From the NCBI GenBank assembly GCA_041906185.1, contig JAYRJQ010000014.1:1-64000 (forward strand): DNA of 64,000 nt, read 5' to 3'. A model generated the notes under the pieces. That model saw nothing but the letters and a program-made list of their open reading frames with translations, had not been told where the DNA came from and did not search any database. Of the stretch, positions 51,528-59,449 are shown piece after piece. The DNA comes from Roseateles_B sp041906185. Its GTDB lineage: Bacteria; Pseudomonadota; Gammaproteobacteria; Burkholderiales; Burkholderiaceae_C. A program made the position numbers and the translations under genes. Each line of letters starts with the position of its first letter. Position 1 is the first letter of the stretch.

Positions 51528-52817
51528 CTAGGACTCGGCCGGGTCCTTGGCGCTCTTGCGAAGGAAGATGCGCGAGACGGTGTGCGCCAGCGCGACGCGA
51601 TGCTCGCTGTCCGCGGCATGCAGCTCGGCGAGCGCACCGTGCAGCATCTTCTGGGTGAGGCCCTTGGACAGCGCCTCCAGCACGGCCTCGACGTCCTCGC
51701 CGCGGGCCAGCAGCTTGCGGGCGCGTTGCAGCTCGGCGCTGCGCCAGTCGTCCGCCTGCGCATGCAGCGCCTGGATCAGCGGCACCGTGTGGCGCTGGCC
51801 CAGCCAGTGCACAAAGCTCTGCACGCCGGTCTCGATGATGGCCTCGGCCTGCTGCACGGCGGCCTGGCGCTTCTCGCCGGCCGACTGCACGAGCTGCGCG
51901 AGGTCGTCGACGGTGTAGAGGTAGACGTCGTCCAGCTGGGCGACTTCCTGCTCGATGTCCCGCGGCACGGCCAGATCGACCATGAACATGGGCTTGCGGC
52001 GGCGCTTCTTGAGGGCGCTCTCCACTGCGCCCAGGCCGATCAGCGGCAGGCTGGAGGCCGTGCAGGAGATGACGGCATCGAATTCATGCAGGCGCTGCGG
52101 CAGGTCGCTCAGGCGGATGGCCTCGGCGCCGAGGTGCGACGCCAGCTTCTCGCCGCGCTCCAGCGTGCGGTTCGCCACGGCCATGCCCTGCGGCGTGCGG
52201 GCCGCGAAATGGGTGGCGACCAGCTCGATCATCTCGCCGGCCCCGACAAAGAGGACCTTGATCCGGGCCAGGTCCTCAAACAGCTGGCCGGCCAGGCGCA
52301 CGGCCGCGGCGGCCATGCTGATGGAATGGGCGCCGATCTCGGTGGAGCTGCGCACTTCCTTGGCGACGGAGAAGCTGCGCTGGAACAGCTGGTGCAGCGT
52401 CGTGCCCAGCGTGCCGGCCTCGTCGGCCTCGCGCACGGCCTGCTTCATCTGGCCGAGGATCTGGGGCTCGCCCAGCACCATGGAGTCGAGCCCGCTGGCG
52501 ACGCGGAAGGCGTGGCGCGCGGCGGCGCTGCCTTCCTTCACATAGGCGTGGTTGAGCAGGGCCGGCGCGGCCACGCCGCCCACCTGCGCCAGCCACTCGA
52601 CCGTGGGCTGCACGAGCTCCCGCCCGCCGGCCACGTAGAGCTCGGTGCGGTTGCAGGTGGACAGCATGGCGGTCTCGGCGCCGATGCGCGTGCGCTGCTT
52701 CAGCTGCTCGCGCAGGCCCAGCAGGGCCGGGGCCAGCTGTTCGGCTGAAAGGGCGAACCGTCCGCGCAGATCCAGGGGCGCGGATTCATGGTTCAGGCCG
52801 AGAGCGAAGACCGACAT
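51528..52817 (-). CDS. hemA: Glutamyl-tRNA reductase
   Basis: 429 residues. It reduces glutamyl-tRNA to glutamate-1-semialdehyde, the first committed step of haem synthesis. The active-site Cys is in MLSTCNRTELYVAGG. GLDSMVLGEPQILGQ, the NADPH-binding VLFVGAGEMIELVA and the C-terminal dimerisation helices are all seen. First gene of the hemA-prfA-prmC operon. Confidence 0.96.
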   Translation of the reverse strand: MSVFALGLNHESAPLDLRGRFALSAEQLAPALLGLREQLKQRTRIGAETAMLSTCNRTELYVAGGRELVQPTVEWLAQVGGVAAPALLNHAYVKEGSAAARHAFRVASGLDSMVLGEPQILGQMKQAVREADEAGTLGTTLHQLFQRSFSVAKEVRSSTEIGAHSISMAAAAVRLAGQLFEDLARIKVLFVGAGEMIELVATHFAARTPQGMAVANRTLERGEKLASHLGAEAIRLSDLPQRLHEFDAVISCTASSLPLIGLGAVESALKKRRRKPMFMVDLAVPRDIEQEVAQLDDVYLYTVDDLAQLVQSAGEKRQAAVQQAEAIIETGVQSFVHWLGQRHTVPLIQALHAQADDWRSAELQRARKLLARGEDVEAVLEALSKGLTQKMLHGALAELHAADSEHRVALAHTVSRIFLRKSAKDPAES

Positions 52818-52963
52818 GCTGCAATTATAAAATTCCGGCGCCTGCAGGCTGTGTGGCTTGCTGCATCGCCGGCATAGAAATACTTGATAAGCATCAATCC
52901 GTGCCGCATTTCCGGCCGGAACCCCCGCGCGGCGGTCCCGTGCGGCTTCATGACAGGCACCCT

Positions 52964-53236
52964 GTGAGCCCTCTCGACGCCCTCTGGCACTTCAGCAACT
53001 TCCTTCTGCCGGCCTGGTTCGTGGCCGCCGTGGTCGCCGCCCTCATGAAGCTGCTCTGGCGCGCCGAGCTGAAGTCCCGCTCCTGGCGCCAGCTCTGGCT
53101 GTGGGGCGCCGCCGGCGGCAGCCTGGGCCTCGCCGCCGCCCTGGTGCTGCTGGGGCATGACGGCAAGATGCTGGGCTACGGCCTCATGCTGCTCGCCGTC
53201 GCGCTGCCGCAGGCCTGGCTGAGCCTGCGGCGCTGA
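52964..53236 (+). CDS. Small inner-membrane protein, function unknown
   Basis: 90 residues from a GTG at 52964. Three hydrophobic segments (LPAWFVAAVVAALMKLL, WGAAGGSLGLAAALVLLG, MLGYGLMLLAVALPQAWL) predict membrane helices. No motif is recognised. It is divergent from hemA and convergent with miaB. The in-frame region back to 52853 lacks hydrophobic or conserved character, so the shorter start is preferred. Confidence 0.6.
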   Translation: MSPLDALWHFSNFLLPAWFVAAVVAALMKLLWRAELKSRSWRQLWLWGAAGGSLGLAAALVLLGHDGKMLGYGLMLLAVALPQAWLSLRR

Positions 53237-53243
53237 GGCGGCG

Positions 53244-54584
53244 TCAGACGTCCGCCGTTTCGCTGGTCAGGACCTCGCCCCGCAGCGAGTGCGGGAAGAC
53301 GCCCGTGATGCGCACATCGATCAGCTGGTGCATCAGGCGCGCGTGGCCCTTGAAGTTGACGATGCGGTTGCACTCGGTGCGGCCCATCAGCTCGCTCGGG
53401 TCCTTCTTGGCATGGCCGCACACGAGGATGCGCTGCGTGCTGCCCATCATCGTCTCGCTGATCCGGATGGCGTTGGCCTCGATGGCCGCCTGCAGCTCGC
53501 GCAGGCGCGCCACCTTGGTCTCGTGCGGCGTCGTGTCTTCCAGGTTCGCGGCCGGCGTGCCGGGGCGGGGGCTGTAGATGAAGCTGAACGAGGCGTCGAA
53601 GCCGACGTCCTCCACGAGCTTCATCAGCTTGGCGTGGTCGTCCTCGGTCTCGCCGGGGAAGCCCACGATGAAGTCGCTGGCGATGCGGATGTCCGGCCGG
53701 ATGGCGCGCAGCTTGCGGATGATGCTCTTGAACTCCAGCGCCGTGTAGCCGCGCTTCATGCCCATGAGGATGCGGTCGCTGCCGTGCTGCACGGGCAGGT
53801 GCAGATGGTTCACGAGCTGCGGCACCTTGCCGTAGGCCTCGATCAGGCGCGGGCTGAACTCGTTGGGGTGGCTGGTGGTGAAGCGCAGACGCTCGATGCC
53901 GGGGATCTCGGCGCAGTACTCGAGCAGCAGGGCCAGGTCGGCGAACTCGCCGCTGTCGCCCATCTGCCCGCGGTAGGCATTGACGTTCTGGCCCAGCAGG
54001 TTGATCTCCTTGACGCCCTGGTCGGCCAGGCCGGCGATCTCGGTGAGCACATCCTCGAAGGGGCGGCTCATCTCGGCGCCGCGGGTGTAGGGCACCACGC
54101 AGTAGGAGCAGTACTTGGAGCAGCCTTCCATGATGGACACGAAGGCGCTGCCGCCTTCCACCCGGGCCGGCGGCAGGTTGTCGAACTTCTCGATCTCCGG
54201 GAAGCTGATGTCCACCTGGGGCTTGGCGGCGTCGCGGCGCGCGGCAAGCATCTGCGGCAGGCGGTGCAGCGTCTGCGGGCCGAAGACCACGTCGACATAG
54301 GGCGCGCGCTCGATGATGGCCGCGCCCTCCTGGCTCGCGACGCAGCCGCCGACGCCGATCATCACGCCCTTGGCCTTGAGGTGCTTGATGCGGCCGAGGT
54401 CGGAGAACACCTTCTCCTGCGCCTTCTCGCGCACGGAGCAGGTGTTGAAGAGCACGAGGTCCGCCTCGTCGACGTCCGTCGTGGGCTCGTAGCCCTCGGC
54501 GGCGCGCAGCACGTCGGCCATCTTGTCCGAGTCGTACTCGTTCATCTGGCAGCCGAAGGTCTTGATGAATACTTTCTTGCTCAT
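53244..54584 (-). CDS. miaB: tRNA-2-methylthio-N6-dimethylallyladenosine synthase
   Basis: 446 residues from the ATG at 54584. MiaB is a radical-SAM enzyme that methylthiolates i6A37 in tRNA. The N-terminal UPF0004 domain carries three cluster Cys (FGCQMNEYDSD, NTCSVREKAQEKVF and GGCVASQ). The radical-SAM CxxxCxxC is in EGCSKYCSYCVVPYTRG. A C-terminal TRAM domain is present. Full length. Confidence 0.97.
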   Translation of the reverse strand: MSKKVFIKTFGCQMNEYDSDKMADVLRAAEGYEPTTDVDEADLVLFNTCSVREKAQEKVFSDLGRIKHLKAKGVMIGVGGCVASQEGAAIIERAPYVDVVFGPQTLHRLPQMLAARRDAAKPQVDISFPEIEKFDNLPPARVEGGSAFVSIMEGCSKYCSYCVVPYTRGAEMSRPFEDVLTEIAGLADQGVKEINLLGQNVNAYRGQMGDSGEFADLALLLEYCAEIPGIERLRFTTSHPNEFSPRLIEAYGKVPQLVNHLHLPVQHGSDRILMGMKRGYTALEFKSIIRKLRAIRPDIRIASDFIVGFPGETEDDHAKLMKLVEDVGFDASFSFIYSPRPGTPAANLEDTTPHETKVARLRELQAAIEANAIRISETMMGSTQRILVCGHAKKDPSELMGRTECNRIVNFKGHARLMHQLIDVRITGVFPHSLRGEVLTSETADV

Positions 54585-54676
54585 GGCGGGCTCCGGCGCC
54601 CCACGGTCGGGGCGCGGCAGGTCATTGACGGGAGATCGGGGTGGCGGACCGGGGCGCGGGCAGGGCCGCGCGTCGC

Positions 54677-55087
54677 TCAGGGCTTGGTCCAGACCTGCGA
54701 GGCGAGGTCGAAGGTCCAGGCCGCGGCCTGCTCGCCCGTGCGGGGCCAGGTCTTGTTCGCGAGCTCGGCCTCGTTGAGGATCCAGATGTCGCGCACGAGG
54801 CCCGCGAAGTCCCGCGTGTAGTGGACGGTCAGCTTTTGGCCGGTGAGCGCTGAGGCAAAGACCAGCAGGTTGTCGGTGCCGCGGATGCGCGTGGCCGGCG
54901 CGAGGCGGGCGTCCTGGCCGTCGAGCTGCAGATCGGGCGGTGTGCTGATGAGCATCTCCGCGCGCAGGGCGTCGGCGGGGAACTGGCGGTGCGTCTGAGC
55001 CTGAGCAGCCAGCGAGCACAAGGCAGTGAGGCCGGCCACGCTGAATTGCAGGGCCAGTCGGCGCGAGAGGGAGGCACAGCGGAACAT
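54677..55087 (-). CDS. Exported hypothetical protein downstream of tRNA-Met
   Basis: 136 residues from the ATG at 55087 (MFRCASLSRRLALQFSVAGL), with a signal peptide ending near AAQAQ. The mature region PPDLQLDGQDARLAPATRIR and VHYTRDFAGLVRDIWILNEA looks like a compact beta-rich periplasmic domain. I do not recognise a named family. It is on the same strand as miaB, about 90 bases upstream of it. The long GC-rich extension upstream to 55306 contains the tandem repeat and is not protein-like. Confidence 0.7.
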   Translation of the reverse strand: MFRCASLSRRLALQFSVAGLTALCSLAAQAQTHRQFPADALRAEMLISTPPDLQLDGQDARLAPATRIRGTDNLLVFASALTGQKLTVHYTRDFAGLVRDIWILNEAELANKTWPRTGEQAAAWTFDLASQVWTKP

Positions 55088-55264
55088 GGTATCAATCCAG
55101 TGGCTGCGAGGCAGGGCAAGGCCCGGCCCGGGTTGAACGAGGCCCGCATCATCGCATGCGGCGGGCAAGGTGGCTGACGTGGAGCGCCTGTGCATCTGGA
55201 CAGTCGGTCGCGAGGGCTCGGCTTGTCCCACTGGCGCCCACCTCCGTTCACCGGCGTATGCACC

Positions 55265-55342
55265 CATCTGTGAGCCCCATCTGTGAGCCCCATATGTGAG
55301 CCCCATCTGTGAGCCCCATCTGTGAGCCCCATCTGTGAGCCG
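55265..55342. repeat. Six-copy 13-bp tandem repeat
   Basis: Unit CATCTGTGAGCCC repeated six times head to tail; copy 3 has A for C (CATATGTGAGCCC) and copy 6 ends CCG. It lies in the gap between the exported hypothetical gene and a tRNA-Met terminator. Near-identical copies point to recent slippage, so copy number may differ between strains. Thirteen is not a multiple of three, so it is not a coding repeat. Confidence 0.95.
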
Positions 55343-55350
55343 GAAAAGAA

Positions 55351-55384
55351 AAAACCCAGCAGACTTGTCATCTGCTGGGTTTTC
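55351..55384 (-). terminator. Intrinsic terminator downstream of tRNA-Met
   Basis: AAAACCCAGCAGA (55351-55363), a 7-base loop and TCTGCTGGGTTTT (from 55371). On the minus strand the stem ends in a T-rich run, so it terminates the tRNA-Met transcript; the A/T flanks make it likely to work both ways. Confidence 0.85.
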
Positions 55385-55389
55385 TTGTT

Positions 55390-55466
<77 letters not shown>

Positions 55467-55613
55467 TTGCGAAGACCGCTATTCTAGACAGGTTTTGGGA
55501 GACAATGCAAGCGTTGCTCGAAAAAAGTTTTGGCGTCCCCGGCCGGGACGGCGCCCGATCGATTCATGCGAGCCGTCGCCGGGCGTCATCGCGGCCCGAC
55601 CAACACATCTGCC

Positions 55614-56834
55614 ATGTTCAGTTTTTTCAAGAAGAAGTTCGGGGGCGGAGGCGCAGCCAGCCCGGCGCCCGCGCCGGCTGTCGTGGAAGTGCCCGTCGCG
55701 GCACCGGTGCCCGCGCCTGAGACGGCGCCCGAACCTGCACCGCAGCCCCTTGTGCCTCAGCCACTTGCGCCGGCCCCTGCCGTCGCGCATGAGCCCGCGC
55801 CTGTCGCCACCCCCGCCGCCACCCCCGCCGCTGCACCCGCGCCCGCGCCGGTCAGCCCGCCGCCCGCCATGGCCGCTGCTGCGCCGGCCGTCGTGGCGCC
55901 CGAGCCGGTCCAGGTCCCGGCGCCCGTGGCTGCGCCCCGCAAGAGCTGGCTGGACAAGCTCCGCCAGGGCCTTCGCAAGACCGGCAGCAGCATCGCCCAG
56001 GTCTTCACCGGCACGCGCATCGACGATGAGCTGTACGAGGAGCTGGAGGCCGCGCTGCTGATGGCGGACACCGGCGTCAAGGCCACTCAGTTCCTGCTGG
56101 AGGACCTCAAGCGTCGCGTCAAGGAGGCCAAGGTCACCGATCCGCAGGCGGTGCGCGGCCTGCTGGTGGCCGCCCTGGCCGAGCTGCTCAAGCCGCTGGA
56201 GAAGAGCCTGCAGGTCGGCGAGCACACGCCGACGGTGATGATGGTGGTGGGCGTCAACGGCGCCGGCAAGACCACCAGCATCGGCAAGCTCACCCGCCAT
56301 CTCGCCGAGGCCGACCAGCGCGTGCTGCTGGCCGCGGCCGACACCTTCCGTGCCGCCGCCCGCGAGCAGCTGGCCGTGTGGGCGGACCGCACGCAGGTCG
56401 AGATCGTCAGCCAGGAGGGCGGGGACCCGTCCGCCGTCACCTTCGACGCCGTCGTGGCCGGTCGTGCACGTGGCTGCGACGTGGTCATCGCCGACACCGC
56501 GGGCCGCCTGCCGACGCAGCTGCACCTGATGGAAGAGCTGAAGAAGATCCGACGCGTGATCGGCAAGGCCCAGGAGGGCGCGCCGCATGAGGTGCTGCTG
56601 GTCGTGGACGGTAACACCGGCCAGAACGCGCTGAACCAGGTCAAGGCCTTCGACGATGCGCTGGGCCTCACGGGCCTGGTGGTGACCAAGCTGGACGGCA
56701 CGGCCAAGGGCGGTGTGCTGGCGGCCATCGCGCGCGAGCGGCCCATCCCCGTGTACTTCATCGGCGTGGGCGAGAAGCTCGAGGACCTGCAGACCTTCAG
56801 CGCGCAGGAGTTCGCGCAGGCACTGCTGGAGTGA
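55614..56834 (+). CDS. ftsY: Signal recognition particle receptor FtsY
   Basis: 406 residues from the ATG at 55614 (MFSFFKKKFGGGGAASPAPA). FtsY is the membrane-bound receptor for SRP. The N-terminal ~110 residues are an Ala/Pro-rich acidic-poor domain variable in this family. The NG domain has G1 GVNGAGKTTSIGKL, RAAAREQL, DTAGRLPTQLHLM and TKLDGTAKGG. Full length. An upstream in-frame start at 55530 would cross sequence with no ribosome binding site. Confidence 0.97.
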   Translation: MFSFFKKKFGGGGAASPAPAPAVVEVPVAAPVPAPETAPEPAPQPLVPQPLAPAPAVAHEPAPVATPAATPAAAPAPAPVSPPPAMAAAAPAVVAPEPVQVPAPVAAPRKSWLDKLRQGLRKTGSSIAQVFTGTRIDDELYEELEAALLMADTGVKATQFLLEDLKRRVKEAKVTDPQAVRGLLVAALAELLKPLEKSLQVGEHTPTVMMVVGVNGAGKTTSIGKLTRHLAEADQRVLLAAADTFRAAAREQLAVWADRTQVEIVSQEGGDPSAVTFDAVVAGRARGCDVVIADTAGRLPTQLHLMEELKKIRRVIGKAQEGAPHEVLLVVDGNTGQNALNQVKAFDDALGLTGLVVTKLDGTAKGGVLAAIARERPIPVYFIGVGEKLEDLQTFSAQEFAQALLE

Positions 56835-56860
56835 GCGCAAACGCCGCCAGGCGATGAAGA

Positions 56861-56887
56861 AAGGGCCGCTGATCAGCGGCCCTTTTG
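56861..56887. terminator. Intrinsic terminator between ftsY and ffh
   Basis: AAGGGCCGCTGA/TCAGCGGCCCTT form a perfect 24-base palindrome (56861-56884) followed by TT. It serves ftsY and, on the other strand (preceded by A-rich sequence), possibly convergent ffh. Confidence 0.85.
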
Positions 56888-56912
56888 CTTGGAGCGATGC
56901 GTCAACGGCGGC

Positions 56913-58292
56913 TCAGAGGCCCATGCCCTTCATGCCCTTCATGCCGCCCATGCGCTTCATCATCTTGAAGAGGCCGCCGCCCTTCATCTTCTTCATCATG
57001 CCCTGCATCTGGTCGTACTGATTCAGGACGCGGTTGACGTCCTGGATCTGCACGCCGGCGCCCGAGGCGATGCGGCGCTTGCGGCTGGCCTTGCTCTTGT
57101 CGTCCAGCAGCAGGCGCGGGTGCGCGCGCTCCTTGGCGCTCATGGCGTTGAGGATGCCCTCCATGCGGCGCATGTCGCGCTCGGCGCGCTCCATGTCGCC
57201 CTGGCCGGCCTTGCTGGCGATCTGCGTCGGCAGCTTGTCCATCAGGCTGGAAAGGCCCCCCATCTTCTTCATCTGGGAGATCTGCGCCAGGAAGTCGTTA
57301 AGGTCGAAGCCGTCGCCGGACTTGAGCTTCTCGGCCAGTTTCTGGGCCGCGGCCATGTCCACGCCCTTGGTGACTTCCTCCACCAGGGCCACGATGTCGC
57401 CCATGCCCAGCACGCGGCCGGCATGGCGCTCGGCGTCGAAGACCTCCAGGCCGTCGATCTTCTCGGAGACGCCCGCGAACTTGATCGGCGCACCGGTGAC
57501 CTGGCGCACCGACAGCGCCGCACCACCGCGGGAATCGCCGTCGAGCTTGGTCAGGATCACGCCGGTGAGCGGCAGCGCCTCCTTGAAGGCACGGGCGGTG
57601 TTGATCGCATCCTGGCCCTGCATGGCGTCGACCACGAACAGCGTCTCGACGGGGTTCAGCGTGGCGTGCAGCTCGCGGATCTCGGCCATCAGCGCTTCGT
57701 CGATGGCGAGGCGGCCGGCCGTGTCCACCAGCAGCACGTCGAAGTAGTGGCGCTTGGCGTAGTCGAGCGCGGCCAGCGCGATGTCGCGCGGCTTCTGGTC
57801 GGGACTCGAGGCGAACCACTCGCCACCGGCCTGGCCGGTGACGGTCTTGAGCTGCTCGATGGCGGCGGGGCGGTAGACGTCGGCCGAGACCGTCAGCACC
57901 TTCTTCTTGCGCTTCTCGATCAGGTGCTTGGTCAGCTTGCCGGTGGTGGTGGTCTTGCCCGCGCCCTGCAGGCCGGCCATCAGGATGACGGCGGGCGGCT
58001 GGGCGGCGAGGTTGATGTCGGCCACGCCTTCGCCCATGGTGGCGGCGAGCTCCTTGTGCACCACGGAGACCAGCACCTGCCCGGGGTTCAGCGAGCCCAC
58101 GACCTCCTGCCCCAGCGCCTTCTCCTTGACCCGGGCGATGAAGTCGCGCACCACCGGCAGCGCGACGTCGGCCTCCAGCAGGGCCATGCGCACTTCGCGC
58201 AGCATGTCCTGCACGTTGCTTTCGGTGATGCGGGCCTGGCCTCGCATCGTTTTCACGAGCTGGCTCAGGCGGTCGGTGAGGGTGGATGCCAT
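56913..58292 (-). CDS. ffh: Signal recognition particle protein Ffh
   Basis: 459 residues from the ATG at 58292. Ffh binds 4.5S RNA and signal peptides. G1 is LQGAGKTTTTGKL, with VDTAGRL and TKLDGDSRGG. The Met-rich M domain ends in GGLFKMMKRMGGMKGMKGMG. Full length. It is convergent with ftsY and divergent from the cytochrome-assembly-type gene. Confidence 0.97.
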   Translation of the reverse strand: MASTLTDRLSQLVKTMRGQARITESNVQDMLREVRMALLEADVALPVVRDFIARVKEKALGQEVVGSLNPGQVLVSVVHKELAATMGEGVADINLAAQPPAVILMAGLQGAGKTTTTGKLTKHLIEKRKKKVLTVSADVYRPAAIEQLKTVTGQAGGEWFASSPDQKPRDIALAALDYAKRHYFDVLLVDTAGRLAIDEALMAEIRELHATLNPVETLFVVDAMQGQDAINTARAFKEALPLTGVILTKLDGDSRGGAALSVRQVTGAPIKFAGVSEKIDGLEVFDAERHAGRVLGMGDIVALVEEVTKGVDMAAAQKLAEKLKSGDGFDLNDFLAQISQMKKMGGLSSLMDKLPTQIASKAGQGDMERAERDMRRMEGILNAMSAKERAHPRLLLDDKSKASRKRRIASGAGVQIQDVNRVLNQYDQMQGMMKKMKGGGLFKMMKRMGGMKGMKGMGL

Positions 58293-58339
58293 AAAGACGG
58301 CCTCACCGCGGAGGTGAGCGCGCAAATTACACTGTGGAG

Positions 58340-59170
58340 ATGATTTTATCGTCCGTGTCTGCTGCGACTGCGAGCGGGGCCCTGGCGGCCACTTCGGCGG
58401 TCGCCCTGCTGAGCTATGCCGTCGTGGCACTTCGCGCACCCGCCGACGCGAACAAGCGGCATCCGCTCCTGCCCCTGGGCTTCGGCGCCCACCTGCTCGC
58501 GCTGCTGATCGACATCGCCGGCCTCGGGCTGGACCAGCCCGGCGCGCGCTTCGGCTTCGCGCCGGCGCTGTCGATGACGGCCTGGCTGATTCTCGCGGTC
58601 TATCTGGTGGAGAGCCGGCTGCTGCCGCTGCCCCCGCTGCGCCGCGGCCTGTCGCTGCTGGCCGCTGCTGCCGTGGCATTGGCATGGGTCTTCCCGGGCG
58701 AGAGCCGCCCGGCCGCGGCCTCGCCCTGGGCGCCCGTGCACTGGGTGCTGGGCCTCGCCTCCTACGGCCTGTTCGGCGTGGCCGTCCTGCACGCCGCCCT
58801 GCTGAACCGGGCGGAGCGCCAGATGCGCCAGATGGGGCAGCACAAGGGGCAAGGCCTGACCCTCGGCATGCCGTTGCTGCGTCTCGAGCGCCTGACTTTC
58901 CAGTTCGTCGGCGCGGGTGTGGCGGTGTTGTCCCTGGCCATTCTGCTGGGTTGGATCTTCACGCCGCAATGGCGCTGGGACCACAAGACGCTGCTGTCCG
59001 TGATGGGCTGGCTGGTGCTCGTCGGGCTGCTGACTGGCCGCCGTGTGCTGGGATGGCGCGGGCGCCGGGCTACGCGCTGGCTCTATCTGGGCGCGGCTCT
59101 GCTGCTGCTGTCGTATGCCGGCACCCGCTTCGTGCTGGAGGTCGTGCTGCAGCGACCGGCAGGAGGCTGA
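58340..59170 (+). CDS. Membrane protein of the CcsA/YpjD (cytochrome c assembly) family
   Basis: 276 residues from the ATG at 58340. At least seven hydrophobic segments (LLSYAVVAL, HLLALLIDIAGLGL, TAWLILAVYLV and others). The late conserved segment QWRWDHKTLLSVMGWLVLVG resembles the WxWDxKE signature region of CcsA/HemX-type proteins. Predicted role in cytochrome c or haem handling in the inner membrane; the exact reaction is not known for this subfamily. It lies at the head of the run leading to pilS, as in other Burkholderiales. Confidence 0.8.
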   Translation: MILSSVSAATASGALAATSAVALLSYAVVALRAPADANKRHPLLPLGFGAHLLALLIDIAGLGLDQPGARFGFAPALSMTAWLILAVYLVESRLLPLPPLRRGLSLLAAAAVALAWVFPGESRPAAASPWAPVHWVLGLASYGLFGVAVLHAALLNRAERQMRQMGQHKGQGLTLGMPLLRLERLTFQFVGAGVAVLSLAILLGWIFTPQWRWDHKTLLSVMGWLVLVGLLTGRRVLGWRGRRATRWLYLGAALLLLSYAGTRFVLEVVLQRPAGG

Positions 59171-59449
59171 ATGAAATACCTGCTGCTCCTGCTGGTGCTG
59201 ATGGCGATCGTGTTCATCAGCGGTGTGCGCAAGGGGCGGGCCGGCGCCGCGTCGCGGGACCGCCGCGAGGACGCCGCCACCCCCGCCGGTCCGGCTGCGG
59301 GCAGGGCCCCACCGCCGTCCCCCCTGATGGTGGCCTGTGCGGAATGCGGCACCCACCTGCCCCAGGGCGAGGCGCTGCCCGGCCGGGGCGGCCATTTCTG
59401 CTGTGCCGAGCACCGCGCACGGCACGAGGCGCGCCAGGGCCATGGCTGA
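59171..59449 (+). CDS. PP0621-family small membrane-anchored protein
   Basis: 92 residues. An N-terminal membrane helix (YLLLLLVLMAIVFISGVRKG) is followed by a Pro/Ala linker and a Cys motif CAECGTHLPQGEAL...FCCAEHRARH that could bind zinc. It matches the conserved small protein found just before pilS. It starts immediately after the preceding stop and its own end overlaps the pilS start. Function unknown. Confidence 0.85.
   Translation: MKYLLLLLVLMAIVFISGVRKGRAGAASRDRREDAATPAGPAAGRAPPPSPLMVACAECGTHLPQGEALPGRGGHFCCAEHRARHEARQGHG

Noticed and set aside
55265..55342. CRISPR array
   Set aside because: The 13-bp units are contiguous with no spacers, and no cas genes are present.
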